This document shows, piece after piece, positions 1 through 7,069 of a stretch of 20,373 nt of DNA. The notes beneath the pieces were generated by a model. That model saw nothing but the letters and a program-made list of their open reading frames with translations. It was not told the DNA's origin and ran no database searches. The translations under genes were made by a program, and so were the position numbers. Origin of the DNA: Pseudomonadota bacterium (GTDB taxonomy: Bacteria; Pseudomonadota; Alphaproteobacteria; Acetobacterales; Acetobacteraceae); NCBI GenBank assembly GCA_021826485.1, contig JAKAZX010000020.1, positions 1-20,373 of the forward strand, in the 5' to 3' direction. The first letter of the stretch is position 1, and every line of letters begins with the position of its first letter.

Positions 1-1
1 C

Positions 2-916
2 GTGATGGACCTGGACGGCGAGGTGCCGGAACTGCGGCGCCTTGCCAGTTATGCCGCCGGGCGGGGCGGGGCGTTCTGGGTCGCCGAGACGGCGGCGGGG
101 GAGGTGGCCGGCCTGGTCTGCGCCTGGCCGCTCGGCGACGCCGCCGGGACGTGGGAACTCGCCAAGATGTATGTCGCCCGCCCGCACCGGGGCGGCGGCG
201 CCGCCGCCCTGCTCGCCGGCGCCGCCGAGGCCCATGCGCGGGCGCAGGGGGCCGCGCGCATGGCGCTGTGGAGCGACACGCGCTTCGACCGCGCCCACCG
301 CTTCTACGAGGCGCGGAGCTACGTGCGCAGCGGGCCGCTGCGGGTGCTGGGCGACAAATCGAACTCCATCGAGTTCGCCTATGCCAAGCCGCTCACGGGC
401 GTCACGGTCGCCGCGCTGGACGCTGCCGGCGCCGCCTCGGCGGAACGGATGCTGGCGGCGGTGCTGATCGCCTGTGTCGAGGGCAGGGCGTCGGTGTCCT
501 TCATGCTGCCGCTGCCGGCCGAGCGCGCCCGCGCGTTCTGGCGCGATGCCGCGCGCGGCGTGGCGCGCGGGGAGCGGGCGCTGTTCGCCGCCTGGCTGGA
601 CGGCGCGATCGTCGGCACGGTGCAGCTTGCCTTCATCGCCAAGGAGAACCAGCCGCACCGCGCCGAGATCGAGAAGATGCTGGTGCATCCCGCGGCCCGC
701 CGCCACGGCATCGGGCGCCGGCTGCTGCAAATGGCCGAGGACGCCGCCCGCGCCGCCGGGCGGACCGTGCTGACGCTGGATACCGGCCCGCCCGGCGGCG
801 CCGGAGAGCGGCTGTACCGCGCCGCGGGCTGGCAGGCCGCCGGCACGATCCCCCGCTACGCCCTCAATCCGGACGGGAGCTGGTGCGACACCACCTTCTT
901 CTACAAGCTGCTGTGA
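2..916 (+). CDS. Tandem GNAT-family N-acetyltransferase, 5'-truncated by the window edge
   Basis: The protein has two GCN5-related acetyltransferase domains, which would move an acyl group from acyl-CoA to an amine; the substrate cannot be read. Domain 1 covers about residues 1-130, with acetyl-CoA-loop-like RPHRGGGAAALL at 60-71 and an FYEARSY segment at 101-107. Domain 2 covers about 132-304, with KMLVHPAARRHGIGRRLL at 225-242 (the R-x-x-G-x-G/A pyrophosphate loop) and LYRAAGW at 271-277. Domain 2 is the better GNAT match because its loop is more canonical. The first beta strand and helix of domain 1 are missing and the frame is open to the window edge, so the true start probably lies upstream and the GTG at position 2 is not a credible start. 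The gene converges with the flavoprotein gene that ends at 939. The family call is firm and the function unknown. Confidence 0.85.
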   Translation: MMDLDGEVPELRRLASYAAGRGGAFWVAETAAGEVAGLVCAWPLGDAAGTWELAKMYVARPHRGGGAAALLAGAAEAHARAQGAARMALWSDTRFDRAHRFYEARSYVRSGPLRVLGDKSNSIEFAYAKPLTGVTVAALDAAGAASAERMLAAVLIACVEGRASVSFMLPLPAERARAFWRDAARGVARGERALFAAWLDGAIVGTVQLAFIAKENQPHRAEIEKMLVHPAARRHGIGRRLLQMAEDAARAAGRTVLTLDTGPPGGAGERLYRAAGWQAAGTIPRYALNPDGSWCDTTFFYKLL

Positions 917-921
917 CCGGG

Positions 922-939
922 GCCGGCCGGGGCGCCGGC
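922..939. terminator. Possible GC hairpin between convergent genes
   Basis: GCCGGC at 922-927 and GCCGGC at 934-939 form a 6-bp inverted repeat around a 6-nt loop, between the stop of the acetyltransferase gene (+) and the stop of the flavoprotein gene (-). There is no T-run on either side, so it would be a weak or non-canonical terminator. Short self-complementary GC words are common by chance in DNA of this composition. Confidence 0.3.
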
Positions 940-2093
940 TACAGGAACAGCGGCACGTCGGTCAGGCCGAGCAGGCGCTGGCCGACCAGTTCGAAATTGG
1001 CCCGCCGCCCCTGCACCTGCTGGGCAACTGCATGCATATCGCGCAGCCGCCGCTCGAACGGCCGGCCGTCGAAGATCGCGGTCGCCCCGGCCTCGTGATA
1101 GGCCGCGTCCACCACCGCGAGCGATTCGTGGATGGCGTGCGTGGCGGCCATGCGGATGGTCAGAGAATGCTCGTCGGTGAGCGGCTGGCCTTGCGCCAGG
1201 TCAGCCCAGATCTCGCCCGCCGAGTGCTGCACAAAGGCCCGCGCGGCGCGCAGCCGCGTTTCCAGATGGCCCAGCACGCCCTGGGTGGCGGCATTGTCGC
1301 GCATCCGCCCGGCGCCGCGCGGGGTCTTGTCGGCCGCCAGCTCCAGCACCGCGTCCATCATCGCCCGCGCGATGCCGAGCGCCACCGCCCCGAAGGCGAG
1401 CGGGTAGCTCTGCACCAGCGGCACCCGGTAAAGCGGGGCGGGGTGCGGCGCCGGCACGGTGCGATCGAAGGCATAATCGTTCGAGACATAAAGATCGGCG
1501 ATGGCATAGCTGTCGCTGCCGGTGCCGCGCAGGCCGATGACGTGCCAGTCGTCCTTCAGCGTCGTCGCGCTGCGGGGGAAGATGAAGGTCCGCACCGCTC
1601 CGTCGCGGCCGGCGAGCGGGCTCTGTGCGCCGAGCAGGGTGGCGTGGCGGGCGCCGCTCGCGAACATCCAGCGGCCGGTGACGCGCCAGCCGTCCCCGTC
1701 CGGCACCGCCTGCCCGTTCACCCCGGCGCCCCAGGCCAGCACCGCCCGCGGATCGCGCCCGAAGGCGGCGGCGGCGGCGTGGGGCGGCAGGTGGGCGGCG
1801 GACATCGCGCAGCCGGCGGCCTGGCCGACGCACCACGCGCAGCTCGCATCGCCCTCCGCGATCGCCTCGATCACGCGGACGAGGGTGACCAGATCGGCCT
1901 CCGCCCCGCCGACCTCGCGCGGCAGCAGCAGGCGGAACAGGCCGGCGGCGTGCAGCGCGTCCAGCACGTCGGCCGGCAGCTCCCGCGCTGCCTCGATCCG
2001 CGGGGTCGCCTCGCGCAACACGGGGCGGAGCGCCCTGGCCCGGGCGATCAGGGCGGCGGCGGACAGGTCCGGGGACGCGGGATGCTGGTCCAT
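939..2093 (-). CDS. Acyl-CoA dehydrogenase-fold flavoprotein, probable group D flavin monooxygenase-like
   Basis: This 384-aa protein has the acyl-CoA dehydrogenase fold: a helical N-terminal domain (about 1-115), a beta domain (about 116-235) and a C-terminal four-helix domain. GDASCAW at 81-87 and GRWMFASG at 140-147 are family landmarks near the flavin site. The C-terminal part (AQQVQGRRANFELVGQR, about 353-370) resembles the type-2 C-terminal domain of HsaA- and HpaB-like two-component flavin hydroxylases more than a true dehydrogenase, and I see no obvious catalytic glutamate. By family knowledge such enzymes take reduced flavin from a partner reductase; none lies nearby. An alternative is an atypical acyl-CoA dehydrogenase. 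The stop lies 23 nt from the convergent acetyltransferase stop, and the aldo/keto reductase gene upstream on the same strand ends 38 nt before this start, so the two may be co-transcribed. Confidence 0.85.
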   Translation of the reverse strand: MDQHPASPDLSAAALIARARALRPVLREATPRIEAARELPADVLDALHAAGLFRLLLPREVGGAEADLVTLVRVIEAIAEGDASCAWCVGQAAGCAMSAAHLPPHAAAAAFGRDPRAVLAWGAGVNGQAVPDGDGWRVTGRWMFASGARHATLLGAQSPLAGRDGAVRTFIFPRSATTLKDDWHVIGLRGTGSDSYAIADLYVSNDYAFDRTVPAPHPAPLYRVPLVQSYPLAFGAVALGIARAMMDAVLELAADKTPRGAGRMRDNAATQGVLGHLETRLRAARAFVQHSAGEIWADLAQGQPLTDEHSLTIRMAATHAIHESLAVVDAAYHEAGATAIFDGRPFERRLRDMHAVAQQVQGRRANFELVGQRLLGLTDVPLFL

Positions 2094-2131
2094 GTCCCCA
2101 GATAGCAGCGGCGGCCCGCGGCCGGGAACCC

Positions 2132-3187
2132 TCAGCGCCGCAGATGCGGGCCGAGCAGGGCGAGATCGGCCGGGCCGAGCCGGTCCGACGCCGCCATCGC
2201 CTGGTGCCAGTAGGGATAGAGCAGCGGCGGCGCGCTGACCTGATCGAGCCGTGCCCGCTCGTCCGCGGTCAGCACGAGGTCGGCGGCGGCGAGGTTGTCG
2301 GCAAGCTGCGCCTCGGTCCGCGCGCCGATGACGAGGGAGGCGACGGCGGGACGGCCGAGCAGCCAGGCCAGGGCGACCTGGGCCGCCGAGACCCCGCGCG
2401 ACTCGGCGATCGTCACCAGCACCTCGACGATGTCGTAGAGCTGTTCGCGGTCGCGCACCGGCGGCTCGCCCCAGTCGGTCAGGTGGCGCGACTCGCCGCT
2501 CGGCTTGCGGTCCCGCCGGTACTTGCCGGACAGCAGGCCGCCGGCCAGCGGGCTCCAGACCAGCACGCCGAGGCCCTGATCGACCGCGACCGGCAGCAAT
2601 TCATATTCCGCCTCGCGCGCCTGGAGCGAATAATGGATCTGCTGGCTGGCGAAGCGGGCCAGCCGGTCGCGGTCGCTGACCGCGAGCGCCTTCATCAGGT
2701 GCCAGCCGGAATAGTTGGAGGCGCCGATATAGCCGACCTTGCCGGCGCGCTGCAGGTCGTCCAGCGCCCGCAGCGTCTCCTCCAGCGGCGTCTGCCCGTC
2801 CCACTGGTGGACCTGATAGAGGTCGATCCGGTCGGTGCCGAGGCGCCGCAGGCTCGCCTCGCACGCCGCGATGATGTGCTGGCGCGACAGGCCGGCATCG
2901 TTCGGCCGGTCGCCCATGCGGAAGCGGACCTTGGTGGCGATCTGCACCCGGTCCCGCCGGCCCTGGAGCGCCTGGCCCAGAATCTCCTCCGACAGCCCCT
3001 GCGAGTAGACATCGGCGGTGTCGATCAGGGTGACGCCGGCATCCAGCGCCAGATCGATCAGCCGCCGCGCGCCGGCGAGGTCGGTGCTGCCGGTCTTGGC
3101 GAAATTGCCGCGGCCGCCGAAGGTCATGGTGCCGAGCGTCAGCGCCGAGACGCGCAGCCCCGAACGGCCGAGCTGACGATACTGCAT
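2132..3187 (-). CDS. Aldo/keto reductase
   Basis: This 351-aa NAD(P)H-dependent oxidoreductase of the AKR superfamily would fold as a cytosolic TIM barrel. The catalytic tetrad is visible: D56 and Y61 in DTADVYS, K86 in ATK and H127 in YQVHQWD. The N-terminus (MQYRQLGRSGLRVSALTLGT, 1-20) is typical of YajO/Tas-like members, and SPLAGGLLSGKY in the second half is also characteristic. The substrate is unknown; such enzymes usually reduce aldehydes or ketones. The start is fixed by the AAGGAGG site five bases upstream. It is the first gene of a minus-strand pair with the flavoprotein at 939-2093, and it diverges from the prkA operon across a long intergenic region. Confidence 0.93.
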   Translation of the reverse strand: MQYRQLGRSGLRVSALTLGTMTFGGRGNFAKTGSTDLAGARRLIDLALDAGVTLIDTADVYSQGLSEEILGQALQGRRDRVQIATKVRFRMGDRPNDAGLSRQHIIAACEASLRRLGTDRIDLYQVHQWDGQTPLEETLRALDDLQRAGKVGYIGASNYSGWHLMKALAVSDRDRLARFASQQIHYSLQAREAEYELLPVAVDQGLGVLVWSPLAGGLLSGKYRRDRKPSGESRHLTDWGEPPVRDREQLYDIVEVLVTIAESRGVSAAQVALAWLLGRPAVASLVIGARTEAQLADNLAAADLVLTADERARLDQVSAPPLLYPYWHQAMAASDRLGPADLALLGPHLRR

Positions 3188-3192
3188 TTGCG

Positions 3193-3199
3193 CCTCCTT
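3193..3199 (-). promoter_or_regulatory. Ribosome binding site of the aldo/keto reductase gene
   Basis: AAGGAGG read on the minus strand, five bases before the ATG at 3187. It is a near-perfect Shine-Dalgarno sequence and fixes the start codon. Confidence 0.8.
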
Positions 3200-3317
3200 C
3201 GCTTCCGGGCGGCGTTATGCGGTGCCGGCGCGAACGCGGCAAGGCGCGCCGCCCGCCCGTTCCGCCTGCGGCCGGGGACTTGCATGGCGCGGCGCCGTGA
3301 TGCGCGGGACCCTGACA

Positions 3318-3336
3318 GGCGTGCGATCCGCACGCC
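3318..3336. repeat. Perfect 8-bp hairpin in the divergent intergenic region
   Basis: GGCGTGCG (3318-3325), loop ATC, CGCACGCC (3329-3336). The arms are fully complementary. The hairpin lies about 130 nt upstream of the reductase start and 460 nt upstream of prkA, so it is not in a normal place for the terminator of a coding gene. It could belong to a small RNA or a long leader, or be chance. Confidence 0.45.
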
Positions 3337-3622
3337 GCCGTGACGGCGACGGCCGGGCCGATCGTGCCGGTGCGGGGCGGCCGTCGGCGCGCACAGTGCC
3401 GTGCCGCTCGCCGGAATTTGCTGGACTGTGCACCCCATTGCTGCAACTCTTGGTCGAGCGGGAGTTGAAGTTTGCACGCGCGCGCCGACGTGAAGGGCGC
3501 AACGAGGTGGCTTGCGCAAACCTTGTGGCCAGGGGGCGTTACAGGGTTGCACCATCGCCACAGAGTGCAGCAATTTTTTTGAATAACTCGCGAATTAACA
3601 ACACGCCATCAGACAAGTTCTG

Positions 3623-3635
3623 CACTTTTAAAGTG
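3623..3635. promoter_or_regulatory. Palindromic operator-like site upstream of prkA
   Basis: CACTTTTAAAGTG has perfect 6-bp arms (CACTTT and AAAGTG) around a central T. It sits in the AT-rich island about 165 nt before the prkA start. Size and symmetry suit a dimeric repressor or activator, but no regulator can be named from the sequence. Confidence 0.35.
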
Positions 3636-3786
3636 GCCCCCGGTTGCTCATTGATTCATGATTGGCCGCTGCCGTCCGCTCCCGTCCCGATTCGCGTGGA
3701 GCAGGACACATGGGAAGGGGCGTCGCGGCCGTACCCGAAGTCGATGCAAAATCAGCGGGACTGCGGGGAATAGCGTGTCGGCTGAC

Positions 3787-3793
3787 AGGAGAG
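3787..3793 (+). promoter_or_regulatory. Ribosome binding site of prkA
   Basis: AGGAGAG lies six bases before the ATG at 3800. It decides the start: the reading frame is open another 46 codons upstream to 3662, but that extension has no ribosome site and its residues do not resemble PrkA N-termini. Confidence 0.75.
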
Positions 3794-3799
3794 TTGCGC

Positions 3800-5743
3800 A
3801 TGCCTCTCGACTCGGTTCGTGATCTTTTCGCCCGCATCTACGAAGGCCGCCGCGACGCGGAGTTGAGCCTGGAGGCGTATTTGCGGCTGTGTCGGGAGGA
3901 ACCCGGCACCTACGCATCCGCCGCCGAGCGGCTGCTGCGCGCGATCGGCGAACCGGAAATCGTCGATACGGCGAAAGACCCGCGACTCGGCCGCATCTTC
4001 GGCAACCGCACGATCGCGCGCTATCCCGCGTTCAGCGAATTCTACGGCATGGAGGAGACGATCGAGCGCATCGTCGGCTTCCTGCGCCATGCCAGCCAGG
4101 GGTTGGAGGAGCGGCGGCAGATTCTGTATCTGCTCGGCCCGGTCGGCGGCGGCAAATCCTCGCTTGCCGAGCGGATCAAGGCGCTGATGGAGCGCGAACC
4201 GATCTACGTTCTGAAGGCCGGCACGGATGTCAGCCCGGTCTATGAAAGCCCGCTCGGCCTGTTCGCGAGCGAGGAGATGGCGGCGGCACTGCAGGCCGAA
4301 TACGGCATCCCGGCGCGCGCCATCCGCGGGCCGATGAGCCCGTGGGCGGCCAAGCGGCTGGCCGAGTTCGACGGCGACATCGGGCGGTTCACGGTGGCGC
4401 GCATGATGCCGTCGCGCATCAAGCAGGTCGCCATCGCCAAGACCGAACCGGGCGACGAGAACAACCAGGACATCTCCTCCCTGGTCGGCAAGGTGGACAT
4501 CCGCAAGCTGGAGATGTTCTCGCAAAGCGATCCGGATGCCTACAGCTTCTCCGGCGGGCTCAATCGCACGACGCAGGGCGTGCTTGAGTTCATCGAGATG
4601 TTCAAGGCGCCGATCAAGATGCTGCACCCGCTGCTGACGGCGACGCAGGAGGGGAACTACGTCGGCACCGAGAACATCGGCGCGATGCCGTTCCATGGCG
4701 TGATCCTGGCGCATTCCAACGAATCGGAATGGGTCGCCTTCAAGAACAACAAGACCAACGAGGCATTCATCGACCGCATCTTCGTGGTCAAGGTGCCGTA
4801 CTGCCTGCGCGTGTCGGAGGAGGAGCGCATCTATCGCAAGATGCTGGAAGCCTCCGAACTGGCGAGCGCCGCATGCGCGCCTGGCACGATCGAGATGCTG
4901 GCCCGCTTCTCCGTCCTGTCGCGGCTGAAGGACCACCCGAATTCCAACCTGTTCTCCAAGATGCGGGTGTATGACGGAGAGAACATCAAGGAGCAGGACC
5001 CGCAGGCGCGCTCCACCCAGGAATACCACGACGCCGCCGGCATCGACGAGGGCATGGCGGGAATCTCCACGCGCTTCGCGTTCAAGGTGCTGAGCCAGAC
5101 CTTCAACCACGATGCGTCGGAGGTCGCCGCCGACCCGGTGCATCTGATGTACGTGCTGGAAAAGTCGCTGCGCCACGAGCAGTTCCCGGAGGATGTGGAG
5201 CGGCGGCTGCTGAACGCGCTGAAGACCGTGCTGGCCCCCCGCTATGCCGAGTTCATCGGCAAGGAAATCCAGAAAGCCTACCTGGAATCCTACAGCGATT
5301 ACGGCCAGAACGTGTTTGAGCGCTATATCCAGATCGCCGACCGCTGGATCGAGGATCAGGACTTCAAGGACCCGGATACCGGCATCCTGATGAGCCGCGA
5401 GGAGCTGAACGCGGAACTGACCAAGATCGAGAAGCCTGCCGGCATCAGCAACCCGAAGGACTTCCGCAACGACGTCGTGAAGCACTGCCTGCGCGTGCAG
5501 GCGTCGAACGGCGGGCGCATGCCGCGCTGGACCGACTACGCCAAGATCCGCGAAGTGATCGAGAAGCGGATGTTCAGCCAGGTCGAGGACCTGCTGCCGG
5601 TGATCAGCTTCGCCGCGAAGAAGGACGCGGAGATGGAGCGCAAGCACTCCGACTTCGTGGCGCGGATGAAGGAGCGTGGCTACACCGAACGCCAGGTGCG
5701 CCGCGCGGTGGAATGGTACATGCGCGTGCAGAAGGCTGGCTGA
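3800..5743 (+). CDS. prkA: PrkA/YeaG family AAA+ protein, reported serine kinase
   Basis: This 647-aa cytosolic protein is close in length to E. coli YeaG (about 644). The N-terminal PrkA AAA domain carries a Walker A loop GPVGGGKS at 113-120, after a helical lead (about 1-60) and the segment RIFGNRTIARYPAFSEFYGME (about 65-85). A second conserved PrkA domain occupies roughly the last 250 residues. Family members are described as Ser/Thr kinases, and the Bacillus protein has also been reported to act as an ATP-dependent protease, so the true activity is debated. It heads an operon with yeaH (no intergenic base) and spoVR, the usual partners. In enterobacteria the yeaGH pair responds to nitrogen starvation and stationary phase. 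The start is set by AGGAGAG. Family call very firm, biochemical role moderately sure. Confidence 0.95.
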   Translation: MPLDSVRDLFARIYEGRRDAELSLEAYLRLCREEPGTYASAAERLLRAIGEPEIVDTAKDPRLGRIFGNRTIARYPAFSEFYGMEETIERIVGFLRHASQGLEERRQILYLLGPVGGGKSSLAERIKALMEREPIYVLKAGTDVSPVYESPLGLFASEEMAAALQAEYGIPARAIRGPMSPWAAKRLAEFDGDIGRFTVARMMPSRIKQVAIAKTEPGDENNQDISSLVGKVDIRKLEMFSQSDPDAYSFSGGLNRTTQGVLEFIEMFKAPIKMLHPLLTATQEGNYVGTENIGAMPFHGVILAHSNESEWVAFKNNKTNEAFIDRIFVVKVPYCLRVSEEERIYRKMLEASELASAACAPGTIEMLARFSVLSRLKDHPNSNLFSKMRVYDGENIKEQDPQARSTQEYHDAAGIDEGMAGISTRFAFKVLSQTFNHDASEVAADPVHLMYVLEKSLRHEQFPEDVERRLLNALKTVLAPRYAEFIGKEIQKAYLESYSDYGQNVFERYIQIADRWIEDQDFKDPDTGILMSREELNAELTKIEKPAGISNPKDFRNDVVKHCLRVQASNGGRMPRWTDYAKIREVIEKRMFSQVEDLLPVISFAAKKDAEMERKHSDFVARMKERGYTERQVRRAVEWYMRVQKAG

Positions 5744-7048
5744 GTGGGCAACTTCATGGTCATCGTCGATCGCCGCGCCAACCCGCAGGGCAAGAGCCTC
5801 GCCAACCGCGAACGGTTCCTGGAGCGGGTGCGCGGCGACGTGAAGCGGGCGGTCGCGGATACCATCGCCCGCCGGCGGGTCGCCGACGTGGACGTGGAGG
5901 AGGAGGTGCGGGTCCGCGTGGACGGCACCGAGGAACCGAGCTTCGCGACCACGGCGGAGGGCGAGCATGACTACGTGCTGCCCGGGCCGGGCACGCTGAA
6001 CCGCGGCGACCGCATCCGCAAGCCGCAGGGCGGCGACGGACGCGGCAACGGCCGCAAGGCAGGCCGCGGCAGCGGTGAGGACCCGTTCGAGTTCACGCTG
6101 ACGCGCGACGAATTCCTCAACTACTTCCTTGATGAACTGGAACTGCCGCGGCTGGCGCGCACCAGCCTGATGCAGGAACGCATGTCGAAGCCGCAGCGGG
6201 CCGGCATCTCGATCTACGGCTACCCGAGCGCGCTGGACGTGCGCCGCACCATGCGCAACAGCCTGGCGCGCCGCATCGCGCTGCGCCGCCCGGACAAGTC
6301 CGCGCTGGAGCGGTTGGAGGACCGCATCGCCGCCGCCCGCGCGGCCGGCGACGAGGAGGAACTGGCCCAGGCCGAGGCGGCGCTTGCCGCGGCGCGGCGG
6401 CGCATGGCGCGCATTCCCTATGTCGATCCGATCGACGTCCGCTATGCCCGCCATGAGCGGCGTCCGCAGCCGGCCACCGAGGCGGCGATGTTCTGCCTGA
6501 TGGACGTTTCCGGCTCGATGACCGAGCACATGAAGGATCTCGCCAAGCGGTTCTTCATGCTGCTGCATTTGTTCCTCGGCCGCCGCTACGAGCGGGTGCA
6601 CGTCGTGTTCATCCGGCACACCGAACGCGCCGCCGAAGTGGACGAGGAGACGTTCTTCCGCTCGCGCGAGACCGGCGGCACGCTGGTATCCTCCGCGCTC
6701 GATGTCATGCTGGAAGTGCAGCAGGCGAGATTCCCGCGCGATCGCTTCAACCTCTATGTCGCGCAGGCGTCCGACGGCGACAACGACAGCGCCGACCGCG
6801 CCCGCGTCGCGCATCTGATGCAGGGGCAGATCCTGCCGATCGTGCGCTACTTCGCCTATGTCGAGACCGGGGCCGATCGCGGCGCGTTCCCGCACCACGC
6901 CGGGCGACGCACCAGCGAGTTGTGGGACACCTACGAGTCTCTGGCCGACGAGCACGAGCATCTGGCGATGCGGCGGCTGAACGACGGCGCGGCCGTGTGG
7001 GGCGTGCTGGCCGACCTGTTCGCCAAGTCGAACCGCGTGCCGGCCTGA
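5744..7048 (+). CDS. yeaH: YeaH/YhbH family protein (DUF444, vWA-like)
   Basis: This 434-aa protein strongly resembles E. coli YeaH (about 427 aa): IVDRRANPQGKSLANRERF at 7-25, a Gly-rich linker at about 94-112, MFCLMDVSGSM at 249-259 and QASDGDN at 341-347. The DVSGS motif (254-258) is MIDAS-like, suggesting a von Willebrand A-type metal-binding fold and a protein-interaction role. The residues between 190 and 230 are rich in Ala, Glu and Arg and probably form a coiled coil. A GTG at 5744 directly follows the prkA stop, with AGAAGG at 5730-5735 as a ribosome site; an ATG at 5756 is an alternative that would drop four residues. The tight junction suggests coupled translation with PrkA, its presumed partner. 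The molecular function is unknown. Confidence 0.94.
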   Translation: MGNFMVIVDRRANPQGKSLANRERFLERVRGDVKRAVADTIARRRVADVDVEEEVRVRVDGTEEPSFATTAEGEHDYVLPGPGTLNRGDRIRKPQGGDGRGNGRKAGRGSGEDPFEFTLTRDEFLNYFLDELELPRLARTSLMQERMSKPQRAGISIYGYPSALDVRRTMRNSLARRIALRRPDKSALERLEDRIAAARAAGDEEELAQAEAALAAARRRMARIPYVDPIDVRYARHERRPQPATEAAMFCLMDVSGSMTEHMKDLAKRFFMLLHLFLGRRYERVHVVFIRHTERAAEVDEETFFRSRETGGTLVSSALDVMLEVQQARFPRDRFNLYVAQASDGDNDSADRARVAHLMQGQILPIVRYFAYVETGADRGAFPHHAGRRTSELWDTYESLADEHEHLAMRRLNDGAAVWGVLADLFAKSNRVPA

Positions 7049-7069
7049 GCGCGCGGGACGGAGGCTGCC

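Larger units (their letters stand above)
3188..3799. other. 612-nt divergent intergenic region (aldo/keto reductase / prkA)
   Basis: No convincing gene is present. The half next to the reductase (3200-3420) is GC-rich and holds a perfect 8-bp hairpin at 3318-3336, followed by a short CGCCG/CGGCG hairpin at about 3335-3347. The middle part has CAACTC (3444-3449) facing GAGTTG (3462-3467) and the palindrome TTGCGCAA at 3512-3519. From about 3565 to 3660 the base composition becomes AT-rich, which is exceptional in this window and probably marks the prkA operon promoter. A perfect CACTTT-T-AAAGTG palindrome sits there at 3623-3635. TGCA occurs eight times between 3281 and 3748. I could not find -35/-10 or -24/-12 elements with correct spacing. 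Confidence 0.6.

Noticed and set aside
3634..3648. sigma54-like TGG...TTGC element before prkA
   Set aside because: TGGCCCCCGGTTGC has only 11 nt from GG to GC instead of the strict 12, so it does not fit a -24/-12 promoter. GTGCAC...TTGC at 3430-3443 fails for similar spacing reasons.
3222..3773. A 183-codon plus-strand frame in the intergenic region before prkA
   Set aside because: No ribosome site, no family resemblance and composition that changes abruptly along its length; it also overlaps the putative promoter island.
3662..3799. 46-codon upstream extension of prkA
   Set aside because: In frame and open, but without a ribosome site. The residues do not resemble PrkA N-termini, and AGGAGAG before ATG 3800 gives the normal family length.
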